A DNA stretch of 25,989 nt from UBA10427 sp003500135 (GCA_963966275.1 CAWZYQ010000042.1:1-25989), one strand, 5' to 3'. Positions 15,098-24,582 are shown, counted from the stretch's first letter. The notes: a model not told the origin generated them from the letters alone. Translations and numbers: made by a program.

Positions 15098-16768
15098 ATG
15101 TATACCATTGATGATTTAAACGTGCGGCTTCTTTCAGAATTGAAAGAAATTGCAGAGGAGTTGGGAGTTTCGAATCACAAAAAGCTGACTAAGAAAGATC
15201 TCATATACAAAATACTTGATCAGCAAGCTATTAACCCTCCCTCAAAAAGTTCTACCGGCTCTTCTGACAAAAAACAGGACACGGAAGAAAGACCCAAGCG
15301 CCGCGGAACGCTTCCAAAAAGAGAAAACGTAAAAAAACAAGACAAAAAAGAAGAGAAAGAGCCCAAACCTTCAGGTAAAGGGATGAGCAGCGATGATCTG
15401 CTCGAATCTTTCTCAATGGACATAGATCCAAACATTACGTCATTTGATGATGATGAAGGTAAGCAAGAAAGAAAACCTTCTTCAAAACCTACCAAAGGCG
15501 CAAGATCTTCTAAGAAAGAAAATGCGCCTTCCGACAGGTCAGACATGGATCTGCCACCGAGAAAAGACGTGGAGGATTTCGCCAAACCTGAAAGTAGCGA
15601 CAGGCCTGACAGGGATGAATTTAAAAGGCCAAAGAAAATCAGCGTTAAGGAATTTGACGGTGCGATAGAAAACGAAGGCGTATTGGAAATCATGCAGGAT
15701 GGTTATGGCTTCCTGAGGTCATCGGACTTCAACTACCTGGCCAGCCCCGATGACATTTACGTTTCGCCTTCGCAGATCAAACTTTTCTCTTTAAAAACAG
15801 GGGATACAGTGAGAGGTCAGATCAGGCCGCCTAAGGAAGGTGAAAAATATTTTGCCTTGCTTAGAGTAGAGTCGGTCAACGGCAAAACCACTGATGAAAT
15901 AAGGGACCGGGTACCATTTGAATACTTAACCCCTCTATTCCCTGACCAAAGACTAACACTTGCCTCAAAAGGTGATAACTACAGTACGCGAATACTGGAT
16001 CTTTTCTCACCCATCGGTAAAGGCCAGCGAGGAATGATCGTAGCACAGCCAAAAACGGGTAAAACAGTGTTACTGAAGAATATTGCCAATGCTATTGCGG
16101 AAAATCACCCGGAGGTCTACCTGATGATCTTGCTGATCGACGAACGTCCGGAAGAAGTTACCGATATGGCCAGAAGTGTAAAGGCTGAAGTGATCTCCTC
16201 TACGTTTGATGAACAGGCTGAACGACACGTAAAGGTTGCCAATATTGTCCTGGAAAAAGCTAAAAGAATGGTGGAGTGTGGTCACGATGTGGTCATTCTT
16301 TTGGACTCCATCACCCGACTTGCACGAGCGCACAACACGGTAGTGCCTTCATCGGGTAAAATACTTTCAGGTGGTGTAGATGCCAATGCATTGCACAAAC
16401 CAAAAAGGTTCTTTGGCGCTGCCAGAAATGTAGAGCATGGAGGATCACTAACCATCATAGCTACGGCATTGATTGAAACGGGCTCTAAGATGGATGAAGT
16501 GATCTTTGAAGAATTTAAAGGTACAGGCAACATGGAACTTCAGCTCGATCGCAAGCTTTCCAACAAGCGTGTTTATCCTGCTATTGATGTCCCTGCTTCC
16601 GGTACACGTCGTGAAGATCTACTAATGGATCCTGAAACCATGCAGCGTGTCTGGATACTTCGCAAGTTCATGAGCGACATGACGTCCCAGGAAGCTATGG
16701 AGTTTCTGCTTGAAAAAATGAAGCATACCAGGAACAACGATGAATTCCTCATTTCGATGAATGGATAA
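15098..16768 (+). CDS. rho: Transcription termination factor Rho
   Basis: A hexameric RNA-dependent ATPase that ends transcription. Layout: SAP-like Rho N-terminal domain (about 5-42), a Lys/Glu/Ser/Asp-rich, probably disordered insertion (about 45-185), cold-shock-like RNA-binding domain (about 193-262; GVLEIMQDGYGFLRSSDFNY), and the ATPase domain. Walker A is AQPKTGKT (316-323) and Walker B VVILLD (398-403). LIDERPEEVTDM, ILSGGVDANALHKPKRFFGA and ARNVEHGGSLTI are near-identical to canonical Rho. The 556-residue length, over 100 longer than E. coli Rho, is due to the insertion and is typical of Bacteroidota. It ends in its own hairpin terminator. Confidence 0.97.
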   Translation: MYTIDDLNVRLLSELKEIAEELGVSNHKKLTKKDLIYKILDQQAINPPSKSSTGSSDKKQDTEERPKRRGTLPKRENVKKQDKKEEKEPKPSGKGMSSDDLLESFSMDIDPNITSFDDDEGKQERKPSSKPTKGARSSKKENAPSDRSDMDLPPRKDVEDFAKPESSDRPDRDEFKRPKKISVKEFDGAIENEGVLEIMQDGYGFLRSSDFNYLASPDDIYVSPSQIKLFSLKTGDTVRGQIRPPKEGEKYFALLRVESVNGKTTDEIRDRVPFEYLTPLFPDQRLTLASKGDNYSTRILDLFSPIGKGQRGMIVAQPKTGKTVLLKNIANAIAENHPEVYLMILLIDERPEEVTDMARSVKAEVISSTFDEQAERHVKVANIVLEKAKRMVECGHDVVILLDSITRLARAHNTVVPSSGKILSGGVDANALHKPKRFFGAARNVEHGGSLTIIATALIETGSKMDEVIFEEFKGTGNMELQLDRKLSNKRVYPAIDVPASGTRREDLLMDPETMQRVWILRKFMSDMTSQEAMEFLLEKMKHTRNNDEFLISMNG

Positions 16769-16796
16769 TTAATAAACCAGTCAGTCATAATTTTTG

Positions 16797-16828
16797 AAAA
16801 ACCTCGGACACAACCGAGGTTTTTTTTA
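16797..16828 (+). terminator. Intrinsic terminator after rho
   Basis: Stem ACCTCGG (16801-16807) and CCGAGGT (16814-16820), extended by four A/T pairs, with a 6-base loop and followed by eight T. It lies 30 bp past the rho stop and just before the porin gene. Confidence 0.85.
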
Positions 16829-16854
16829 TTTTCATTGCAATTAACCTCTATGTA

Positions 16855-18451
16855 ATGAAACCCCTGATAAAAACCCCGCTTTTCATTATTCCCATCCATT
16901 TTTTTTGTCCAATCAGCGGCCAGATTATGTACCAGGATGTCTCTAATAAAAATTTGGGCATCGGGGCCTACGGGCGTATTGGGGTAGATTGGAATTTTGA
17001 GAACGGAGGAGCGATTGGCAGGCGGCTCAATCTGAACAACATGGGTAGCATTGGCGGAAGGCTTGAAGAACAGGATTATCTTGAACTGGCCACCGCCTTG
17101 CATTTCAAACCCTTTAAAAAATCTGATTCAACCATTATAAATTTCCAGGCCCGTTTTTCAGTCTTTAGCTGCAGCCTGAGTTTATTTGGCAACAGCACTA
17201 CATCGAGCCTTGGTGGCCTGACCTTTGGGCTACCCGAATTGTATGTAGAAGCCAAAGATATCAAAGGACTGCCCTTAAATGCCTGGATTGGGGCGCGATT
17301 ATATCGTGGCCCTGATGTACATATTGCCGATCACTTTTTTTTCAATGATCATTCCGGACAAGGCCTTGGAGTAGAATACAAAAACACCCGTTTCAGTGGT
17401 ATTTTTGTTGCCTCTACGGATACGAGTAGCACCTTGCCTCCTTCTTTTTATTTAAATATCGCCACGGGTACACCAAGTCTGAGTCTCAGGGGGCGCTACG
17501 TTTTTGCTCTGGAACACGACATAATCCTTAATGAAAAAAATGCTGTTACTTTAGTGGGGGAATACCATAACCTGGAAGATGCCAGCGCATCAGATGACAT
17601 ACCCGATAGCCTGGAAACCGTACTCAATTACCCTTCTGATTTTGGCTGGGTACTTGGCGCCCGGCATATGCTTGACCTACCGCAATTTGGCGATGGTTCC
17701 TTCAACCCGAATTTTGCAATAGAAAATTTTCGGGTTTTAAACTAAATTTTCTATTGCAAAATGACGAAAACCGCCAATATAAGGCGGTTTTGTCAGGGTT
17801 AATCCCGACAAAACCGGGTTTTCGTCGGCCCCTTTGGGCAAATTCTGCTCTATTGCTGAATTTGGGTTCAACCAATTTCCCATTCGCTATGGCTCAAGAA
17901 TAGCAAACGGGGGAGATGGCGGCCTTTCACGCACTTACCTTACCTATGGTGCACCAAACCTTAATACCGGAAGGTTTAATAATGCCTATTCTTTGGCTAT
18001 TGTCAATCATCTGGTCATGAATATTTCAAAAATATGGGATTTTAATGCCTATTTTTTCTATACAAAAAGTCGTGGGGCCGCGGAAACGCTCGATGAAGCA
18101 GAGACCTATTTCGGCCGGACCGTAATGAACAGCAAAGAAGAATGGGCCATCGGTTTTAGAAACACCCATTTTATAACTGATATATTTCATCTTTTAAGTG
18201 AAATGCATTTCAGTCAACGTAAAGACGGCGCCCAGTCACCGTACAATGTCATCAAGTTCAGTCTTAGCCCAACGCTTGTTCCGACTGGAGAACGAAGTCA
18301 ATGGGCAAGACCACATTTGAGGCTTGTGTTTTCATTGGCACGATTTAATGACAAAACTGTTGAGGATCTTTATTCCCTATTTTTGGCCTTTGCCGGGCCG
18401 CGGCAATGGGGGCGCTATTTCGGGTTTAAAGCTGAATGGTGGATATGGTAG
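16855..18451 (+). pseudogene. LamB-like porin gene interrupted by a MITE-like insertion
   Basis: Two adjacent frames, 16855-17700 and 17867-18451, are halves of one maltoporin-like outer-membrane porin. The first has a signal-like N-terminus (ending near CPISGQ), GRIGVDWNFENG, and the LamB-like segment ARLYRGPDVHIADHFFF then HSGQGLGVEY. The second has SRTYLTYGAPNLNTGRF, a C-terminal WARPHLRLVFSLA and a final aromatic EWWIW, as in porins needing Bam insertion. Removing 17706-17871 (the 161-bp element plus one copy of the TTCAA duplication) joins GGTTCC-TTCAA-CCAATTTCC in frame and gives about 476 residues, a normal length. As it stands translation stops at 17743-17745 after 296 residues, so the porin should be non-functional. 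Sugar transport is inference from the family. Confidence 0.88.
17706..17866. mobile_element. 161-bp MITE-like element with terminal inverted repeats and TTCAA target duplication
   Basis: The element begins CCCGAATTTTGCAATAG (17706-17722) and ends CTATTGCTGAATTTGGG (17850-17866); these are inverted repeats matching at 14 of 17 positions. It is flanked by direct TTCAA (17701-17705 and 17867-17871), a 5-bp target duplication. It has no coding capacity. Inside are three structures: a perfect 19-bp stem (17711-17729 with 17744-17762, 14-base loop); an outer stem GACGAAAACC/GGTTTTCGTC (17763-17772 with 17817-17826) that encloses CCGCC/GGCGG (17771-17775 with 17783-17787); and GGTTTTGTC/GACAAAACC (17786-17794 with 17807-17815). 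It is non-autonomous, so a transposase elsewhere must have moved it. I cannot assign a family. Confidence 0.85.
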
Positions 18452-18507
18452 TGGAAAAGTGAGGGTAAGTAGTCAATCGAGGGATCCATGGACCTATCTA
18501 GCTTAAC

Positions 18508-18538
18508 GTGATATTTTATTTCAGCCCGTAAATATCAC
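18508..18538. repeat. Inverted repeat between porin remnant and gcvP
   Basis: GTGATATTT (18508-18516) and AAATATCAC (18530-18538) form a perfect 9-bp stem with a 13-base loop, about 57 bp past the porin stop. There is no T-run, so it is a weak terminator candidate at best; otherwise nothing is seen in 18452-18582. Confidence 0.35.
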
Positions 18539-18582
18539 AACGTACAGGCTCTGATAGCCATAAACTCATTGAAATTTAATGT

Positions 18583-18613
18583 AAAAAAAGCAGCGCCGAA
18601 ATTATGGCGCTGC
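18583..18613 (-). terminator. Intrinsic terminator of gcvP
   Basis: On the minus strand GCAGCGCC and GGCGCTGC (plus 18606-18613 and 18590-18597) form a perfect 8-bp GC-rich stem with an 8-base loop, followed by seven T (plus 18583-18589, A). It lies 11 bp past the gcvP stop. Confidence 0.88.
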
Positions 18614-18624
18614 ATTTATAATAT

Positions 18625-21537
18625 TTAGGCTTCTGCTGTTATCTCTTCTTCTTCGTATTCCGAAACCGGGAGGCAGGAGCATACCAGGTTCCGATCTCCA
18701 TAGGCATTGTCAATTCTACTTACAGATGTCCAGAATTTACGATCCCTTACCCATGGAAGCGGATATGCCGCTTTTTCCCTGGTGTAAGGATAGTCCCAAT
18801 CATCGGCATTGATCACTTCTGCCGTATGAGGCGCATTTTTCAGTACATTTTGATCAGCATCAACTTCTCCATTCTCTATTTCCTGTATTTCAGTTCTGAT
18901 GGTAAGCATTGCCTCACAAAAGCGATCCAGTTCGGCAATTGATTCACTCTCTGTGGGTTCAACCATCAAAGTGCCCGGGACCGGAAATGATACCGTAGGC
19001 GCATGGAAACCATAATCCATCAGGCGCTTGGCAATATCTTCTACCTCAATACCATGTTGTTTGAACGGCCTGCAATCGAGGATCATTTCATGTGCACAGC
19101 GATCATTCTTTCCTGTGTACAATATATCAAAAGCGCCCTTTAAACGAGATTTTATATAATTGGCGTTCAAAATAGCAATTTTAGTAGCATTGGTCAGGCC
19201 ATCAGGCCCCATCATTGAGATGTAGGCATACGATATGGGCAAAATGCTGGCGCTACCAAACGGCGCTGCTGATACGGCTGTTAAGGCTTTTTCCCCACCG
19301 GTTTTAATAAAAGGATTGCCCGGAAGAAATGGTTTTAAATGCTCCACCACACATATGGGCCCCACACCGGGGCCACCACCTCCATGAGGAATGGTAAATG
19401 TCTTGTGCAAATTAAGGTGGCAAACGTCAGCTCCAATCCTGGCAGGGGTTGTTAAACCCACTTGTGCGTTCATATTGGCGCCATCCATGTAAACCTGTCC
19501 TCCATGTTTATGTATGATATCGCAAACTTCTTTTATTCCTTCTTCAAATACCCCGTGCGTAGATGGGTAGGTAACCATCAAAGCAGCGAGGTTATCTTTA
19601 TAATTTTCTGATTTTTCCCTTAAGTCTTCAATATCAATATTTCCGTGATCATCACAATTAACGATCACCACCTTCATACCGGCCATTACGGCGCTGGCAG
19701 GATTGGTGCCGTGTGCGGATGATGGGATTAGTGCAATGTTTCGATGGCCATCGCCATTCGCTTCGTGATACGCGCTGATGACCATTAAGCCTGAGAATTC
19801 ACCTTGCGCACCTGAATTGGGTTGGAGCGAAGTAGCCGCAAAGCCTGTTATTTCATTTAACCAGGCCTCAAGGTTATGTATTAAAGTTTGATATCCCTTT
19901 GTTTGATCAGCAGGTGCAAAGGGATGAATAAGGGCAAACTCCGGCCAGGTGATGGCCTGCATTTCAGCGCTAGCATTTAGTTTCATGGTGCATGAACCGA
20001 GAGAAATCATGCTATGCACCAATGAAAGATCTTTGTTTTCCAACCTTTTGATGTACCTTAGCATTTCATGCTCGGAATGAAACTGGTGGAATATTGGGTG
20101 CCCCAAAAACACGGACTCACGCTGAATGCCTCGCGGATAATTCAATTCAATGTCGGCTGCAAGCGATTCAAGATCAATACCTCTTGTCGTTTTGCCCAGT
20201 TGTTCGGCAAAAACATCGGCTATTTCATTTACTTCTTCCAATTCACACGTTTCATCCAGGGATATGCCGATATACTGATCTCCGAAATACCGGAAGTTAA
20301 TGCCTTTACTTTCGGCAATAGCCTTTATCTTTTGCGCATTTTCAGTTGACCCGCTATCAACTTTAAGTGTGTCGAAGTAATGAGCATTTACCTGTGCATA
20401 GCCCAGTTCCCTTAAAACTTTTTCAAGCAATCTTGACAATCCGTGAATTTTGGAAGCCGTTTTTTTCAAACGATCCGGTCCGTGGTATAGGGCATACATA
20501 CCTGCCATAACAGCCAGTAAAACCTGTGCAGTACAGATGTTTGAGGTGGCTCTTTCCCTTTTAATGTGTTGCTCCCGGGTTTGCAAGGCCATTCTGTATG
20601 CCTTCTTTCCGGTTTTGTCAATAGATACACCAATTATTCTACCTGGTATTTGTCGCTTAAATTGTTCGCGGGTAGCAAAATACGCCGCGTGAGGCCCACC
20701 ATAACCCATGGGCACACCAAACCTTTGAGTGGTTCCGCATACTACATCGGCCCCCATTTCGCCGGGAGGTGTGAGCAGCACAAGACTCATAAGGTCTGCC
20801 GCTACTGCAACAAAAAGATCATTTTCTTTAGCTGATGCAATAAATGGCTCTATATTTTTAACCTCACCATTTGCATCAGGATACTGGAGCAGGACCCCGA
20901 AAAATTCAGGATCGGTCACATCAAATTTTTCCCATTGCCCAACCACAAGCTCTAAACCGATTGGTACTGCCCTTGTATTTAATACATCGAGTGTTTGCGG
21001 ATAGGCGTTTTCATCAACAAAAAACTTGTTTGCCGACTTTTTCGCTCCTTTTCTAGACCCGTGAAGCATGCTCATTGCTTCTGCTGCCGCCGTACTTTCA
21101 TCGAGCAAAGAAGCGTTGGCCAGCTCCAGTCCGGTAAGGTCGGTAACCATGGTTTGATAGTTTAATAAAGCTTCCAGCCTGCCCTGAGCTATTTCTGCCT
21201 GGTATGGCGTGTAAGCTGTATACCAACCCGGGTTTTCCAAAATATTTCTTTGAATAACTCCTGGCGTAACGGTTCCATAATAACCAAGCCCGATGTAGGA
21301 TTTATTAACTTTATTTCCTGAGGCTAACTGCTTGAGTTCGTTTAGAAAATTATGTTCACTTTTAGCCCTGGGTAGCATCAAAGGCTCTTTTAATCGGATA
21401 CTTTCAGGAACCGTCTGGTCAATTAATTCATCTAAACTAGAAACACCAATGGTCTCCAACATTTTTTTTACGCCCTCTTCCCTGGGGCCATTGTGCCTTC
21501 TTTCGAAGGCATGGTTATAGCGAAGATCAATTTTCAT
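18625..21537 (-). CDS. gcvP: Glycine dehydrogenase (decarboxylating), P-protein of the glycine cleavage system
   Basis: A PLP enzyme that decarboxylates glycine and passes the aminomethyl group to the lipoyl arm of GcvH. The 970 residues form the single-chain type, with tandem N- and C-terminal halves. The PLP lysine is in CHLNLHKTFTIPHGGGGPG, and the glycine-rich loop and SSAHGTNPASAVMAGM, GEFSGLMVISAYH are all present. Cytoplasmic. GcvT and GcvH are not in the window, so the system is encoded at separate loci, as often in Bacteroidota. A strong RBS, GAGGAG, lies 6 bp before the ATG, and TAACTTTG (plus 21576-21583) fits a -7 promoter box. Confidence 0.97.
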   Translation of the reverse strand: MKIDLRYNHAFERRHNGPREEGVKKMLETIGVSSLDELIDQTVPESIRLKEPLMLPRAKSEHNFLNELKQLASGNKVNKSYIGLGYYGTVTPGVIQRNILENPGWYTAYTPYQAEIAQGRLEALLNYQTMVTDLTGLELANASLLDESTAAAEAMSMLHGSRKGAKKSANKFFVDENAYPQTLDVLNTRAVPIGLELVVGQWEKFDVTDPEFFGVLLQYPDANGEVKNIEPFIASAKENDLFVAVAADLMSLVLLTPPGEMGADVVCGTTQRFGVPMGYGGPHAAYFATREQFKRQIPGRIIGVSIDKTGKKAYRMALQTREQHIKRERATSNICTAQVLLAVMAGMYALYHGPDRLKKTASKIHGLSRLLEKVLRELGYAQVNAHYFDTLKVDSGSTENAQKIKAIAESKGINFRYFGDQYIGISLDETCELEEVNEIADVFAEQLGKTTRGIDLESLAADIELNYPRGIQRESVFLGHPIFHQFHSEHEMLRYIKRLENKDLSLVHSMISLGSCTMKLNASAEMQAITWPEFALIHPFAPADQTKGYQTLIHNLEAWLNEITGFAATSLQPNSGAQGEFSGLMVISAYHEANGDGHRNIALIPSSAHGTNPASAVMAGMKVVIVNCDDHGNIDIEDLREKSENYKDNLAALMVTYPSTHGVFEEGIKEVCDIIHKHGGQVYMDGANMNAQVGLTTPARIGADVCHLNLHKTFTIPHGGGGPGVGPICVVEHLKPFLPGNPFIKTGGEKALTAVSAAPFGSASILPISYAYISMMGPDGLTNATKIAILNANYIKSRLKGAFDILYTGKNDRCAHEMILDCRPFKQHGIEVEDIAKRLMDYGFHAPTVSFPVPGTLMVEPTESESIAELDRFCEAMLTIRTEIQEIENGEVDADQNVLKNAPHTAEVINADDWDYPYTREKAAYPLPWVRDRKFWTSVSRIDNAYGDRNLVCSCLPVSEYEEEEITAEA

Positions 21538-21575
21538 AAAGTAACTCCTCTGTTTTACAGTGTCTTACCAAAACA

Positions 21576-21583
21576 CAAAGTTA
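21576..21583 (-). promoter_or_regulatory. Putative -7 box of gcvP
   Basis: The minus strand reads TAACTTTG here, matching TAnnTTTG, 38 bp before the gcvP ATG and ahead of a GAGGAG ribosome site at about 21545-21550. I did not find a well-placed TTG upstream, so confidence is limited. Confidence 0.45.
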
Positions 21584-21738
21584 ATTCAATTGTTACTATT
21601 TTTCGTTTATAATAATTAAATATTAAATCACCCTAAGTTCACCGTACAAGTTATTGAAAGCATGTTCTTATGCCTTTGCAAAGCATAGGTCAATTGGCGC
21701 TTTCCAAATAATATTTGGGCTCAATGCAGTGGTCTTGC

Positions 21739-23046
21739 TCACTTTCTGCGTCGCTTATGCTTCTTTACCCCAGATTTCGAAGATTTCTTTATGGGCCTTG
21801 GTTTCTTTTCATGAAATGCCCCCTTGTAATCGGGGCCTTCTTTACGCTTGAAATGGTCGATCTCCCTGGCTATCTGCTGCTTTTCATTAAAAGGGGTTTC
21901 AGCTATTTCGATAACACCAGGCATAGGCTTTTCAGGTATCTTCTCACGAATGATTTTTTCGATTTGCATTAAATGTAACAGGTCTGCTTCATCGGCAAAA
22001 GTGATGGCCTCACCCGACTGAAAGGCACGCCCAGTACGGCCAATCCTATGCACATAATCCTCATAAACCAATGGGGCTCCATAGTTTATCACATGGGAAA
22101 CCCCTTTTATATCATGCCCCCGGGCAGTTACGTCGGTTGTCACCAGTACCCTTATTTCACCGGCTTCAAAATCGCGAATGGCATTTATTCTTGACCTCTG
22201 CGCTTTATTGCTGTGGACCACACGCACACCTCCCTCTATTTTCCTTTCAATAAAATTAAACACCTGGTTTGCCAGATCCTTGGTGCGAACAAAAATCATA
22301 ACCTTTTCAAAAGATTCGTCTTTCAATAAATACTGAAGGAGCCTTGCCCTGGTTTGCAGGTTGGGCACTTTGTAGTAGTAGTGACTAACGGTAGATGCCC
22401 TTGTGGCCTGAGGTGTGATCTCAACCCTTTCAGGAAAAGTAAGAAACTCCTCTGACAGCTTTTCTACTTTTGCCGGAAAAGTTGCCGAGAATAACAGATT
22501 TTGCCGCTTAGATGGTATTTTTTCTAAAATCTGCCGTATTTGAGGCATAAAGCCCATATCCATCATTTTGTCTGCCTCGTCCAAAACTAATGTATTGATC
22601 GTTTTTGTATGCAACGCGCCTTTGCGATAGAGATCAATAAAGCGGCCGGGTGTTGCCACTAAAATATCAACCCCGTTTTGTAGGGTTTCCAATTGATCTT
22701 TGGCTCCTACCCCACCATAAATAGCCGCAATGCGCAAATCTGTATATTTAGCAAGCTCCATGGCCTGACGTTCAACCTGAAGCACCAGTTCTCTTGTAGG
22801 TGGCACAATAAGCGTTCTTGGGGCATCGCCCTGGGCATATTTCAATTTCATTATGATCGGCAGCAGGTAGGCTGCTGTTTTACCGGTACCGGTCTGTGCT
22901 ATACCCAATACATCATGTCCGGCGAGCGCCAGAGGCACTACTTTCAACTGCACCGGCGTTGGACTTTCAAAACCTGCGTCCTCCACTGCATTGAGAATTT
23001 GCCGATTTAGCTTAAAATCTGAGAAGCTTTCTATATTTTTGGACAT
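21739..23046 (-). CDS. DEAD-box ATP-dependent RNA helicase (RhlE-like)
   Basis: A 435-residue RNA helicase. In order: the Q-motif (FESPTPVQ, about 26-33), motif I AQTGTGKT (50-57), PPTREL, TPGR, motif II DEAD (in LVLDEADKMMDMGF), motif III SAT, then in the second RecA domain VHSNKAQRSR, VLVTTDVTARGHDI and the HRIGRTGRA motif VI. The C-terminus is short and strongly basic (KKSSKSGVKKHKRRRK), fitting RNA binding in ribosome assembly or mRNA decay. Cold-induction is common in the family but not shown here. It starts 50 bp from the divergent dihydroorotase gene. RhlE is the nearest subgroup, but this is not certain. Confidence 0.95.
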   Translation of the reverse strand: MSKNIESFSDFKLNRQILNAVEDAGFESPTPVQLKVVPLALAGHDVLGIAQTGTGKTAAYLLPIIMKLKYAQGDAPRTLIVPPTRELVLQVERQAMELAKYTDLRIAAIYGGVGAKDQLETLQNGVDILVATPGRFIDLYRKGALHTKTINTLVLDEADKMMDMGFMPQIRQILEKIPSKRQNLLFSATFPAKVEKLSEEFLTFPERVEITPQATRASTVSHYYYKVPNLQTRARLLQYLLKDESFEKVMIFVRTKDLANQVFNFIERKIEGGVRVVHSNKAQRSRINAIRDFEAGEIRVLVTTDVTARGHDIKGVSHVINYGAPLVYEDYVHRIGRTGRAFQSGEAITFADEADLLHLMQIEKIIREKIPEKPMPGVIEIAETPFNEKQQIAREIDHFKRKEGPDYKGAFHEKKPRPIKKSSKSGVKKHKRRRK

Positions 23047-23096
23047 AGAATGATTTTGTGGGCACCAAAATTTATTAATCTGTAAAAATAAGGAAA

Positions 23097-24437
23097 ATGA
23101 ATACCATACTCATTAAAAATGCAAGAATTGTAAATGAATGTCGCATTGAAGAAGCGGATGTGCTTATTAAAAACGGATTTATTGAGAAGATCGCAAGCGA
23201 CATTACTGCAGAAGATCCTTATAAAATAATAGATGCAAGTGGTAAATATCTTTTGCCCGGAGCCATTGACGACCAGGTACATTTTAGAGAACCAGGACTG
23301 ACGCATAAAGCCAATATATACACTGAGTCAAGATCGGCTGTAGCAGGGGGCGTGACCACTTTTATGGAAATGCCCAATACGATTCCCCAGGCAGTTACCC
23401 AGGAATTGCTGGATGACAAATACAAAATTGCCGCGAGGGATGCACTGGCCAATTATTCCTTTTTTATGGGGGCCACCAATAACAACCTGGATGAAGTTTT
23501 AAAAACAGACAAAAACAGCGTTTGTGGCGTTAAGGTATTTATGGGTTCCTCCACTGGAAACATGTTGGTAGACGACCCTTCAACCCTGGAAAGATTATTT
23601 GCCAATTGTGGACTTTTAATTGCCACTCACTGCGAAGATGAAAACACCGTTAAAGCCAATGAACAAAAATTCAGGGAAAAGTATGGAGAAGAAGTGCCGA
23701 TCATCTTGCATCCGGACATCAGAAGCGAGGAAGCCTGTTACCTCTCCAGTTCGATGGCGGTAGATCTGGCAAAAAAGAATGGTACCAAATTGCATATTCT
23801 GCATATTAGTACCGCAAAGGAGCTTACTTTATTTGATAACTCAATTCCTCTTGAACAAAAGAAAATAACCTCGGAAGCCTGCATTCATCATATGTGGTTT
23901 AACAGGGATGATTATAAAGAAAAAGGCACTTTAATCAAATGGAACCCAGCAGTTAAGGAAGAGTCGGATCGTCAAGCCATTATTAGAGCTGTTAATGATA
24001 ATGTAATAGATGTAATCGCCACCGACCACGCTCCACACAATATAGAAGAAAAGCAAAACACATATTTTAAAGCGCCTTCTGGGGGGCCACTGGTCCAGCA
24101 CAGCATACAGGCTTTGCTCGATATGGTAAAAAAAGGCTGGTTCACCATAGAAAAAGTGGTAGAAAAAATGGCGCATCATCCGGCCATTTTATTTCAGGTG
24201 GATCGCCGTGGTTTTATCAGGGAGGGTTACTGGGCGGACCTTGTTTTGGTTGATCCCAATCAACCGCAACAAGTATCCAAAGAAAATATTCTTTACAAGT
24301 GTGGATGGTCCCCCTTTGAAGGACACACTTTTTCCAGTACAATTACACATACCATCATTTCAGGTGTACTGAAATGGGAAAATGGTCGTTTTTGCAGCGA
24401 ACTGCCCGGTGAGCGGGTTTTATTTGAAAGAGGGTAA
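23097..24437 (+). CDS. pyrC: Dihydroorotase
   Basis: Cyclises N-carbamoyl-aspartate to dihydroorotate in pyrimidine synthesis. It is a 446-residue amidohydrolase with an AAGGA ribosome site. The first metal motif is DDQVHFREPG, with Q60 in place of the first His of the usual HxH; I recall Bacteroidota dihydroorotases sharing this. Other ligands look normal: K146 (carboxylated-lysine candidate in GVKVFMG), H178 in THCED, H233/H236 in LHILHIS, and D310 in ATDHAPH. The segment ITSEACIHHMWF is also typical of this enzyme. Allantoinase or hydantoinase is the alternative; the REPGLTHK motif favours dihydroorotase. No other pyr genes are adjacent. Confidence 0.9.
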   Translation: MNTILIKNARIVNECRIEEADVLIKNGFIEKIASDITAEDPYKIIDASGKYLLPGAIDDQVHFREPGLTHKANIYTESRSAVAGGVTTFMEMPNTIPQAVTQELLDDKYKIAARDALANYSFFMGATNNNLDEVLKTDKNSVCGVKVFMGSSTGNMLVDDPSTLERLFANCGLLIATHCEDENTVKANEQKFREKYGEEVPIILHPDIRSEEACYLSSSMAVDLAKKNGTKLHILHISTAKELTLFDNSIPLEQKKITSEACIHHMWFNRDDYKEKGTLIKWNPAVKEESDRQAIIRAVNDNVIDVIATDHAPHNIEEKQNTYFKAPSGGPLVQHSIQALLDMVKKGWFTIEKVVEKMAHHPAILFQVDRRGFIREGYWADLVLVDPNQPQQVSKENILYKCGWSPFEGHTFSSTITHTIISGVLKWENGRFCSELPGERVLFERG

Positions 24438-24501
24438 TTTATTTAATCCAAATTTTTGTAAATATTCATCAAAGAATTACCTTTGCATTCCCAATCAAAA
24501 T

Positions 24502-24577
24502 GGTGGTTGTAGTTCAGTTGGTTAGAACGCCTGATTGTGGTTCAGGAGGTCGTGGGTTCGAGTCCCATCTTCCACCC
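24502..24577 (+). tRNA. tRNA-His (anticodon GTG)
   Basis: The cloverleaf is clear: D arm GTTC/GAAC around TTGGTTA, anticodon stem CCTGA/TCAGG (24530-24534, 24542-24546) with loop TTGTGGT, giving anticodon GTG at 24537-24539, and T arm GTGGG-TTCGAGT-CCCAT. The acceptor stem GTGGTTG pairs with CTTCCAC except for two adjacent T-T positions. The extra G at 24502 facing C 24576 fits the G-1:C73 identity element of tRNA-His. CCA is not fully encoded. It is followed directly by a terminator. Confidence 0.93.
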
Positions 24578-24582
24578 CTTTA

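Noticed and set aside
14899..15111. 70-codon frame upstream of rho
   Set aside because: It overlaps the rho start in another frame, has no recognisable motif and probably lies in the rho leader.
21656..21704. Imperfect hairpin GAAAGC/GCTTTC with inner TATGC/GCATA downstream of the helicase gene
   Set aside because: Weak pairing and no T-run on the minus strand; not convincing as a terminator or small RNA.
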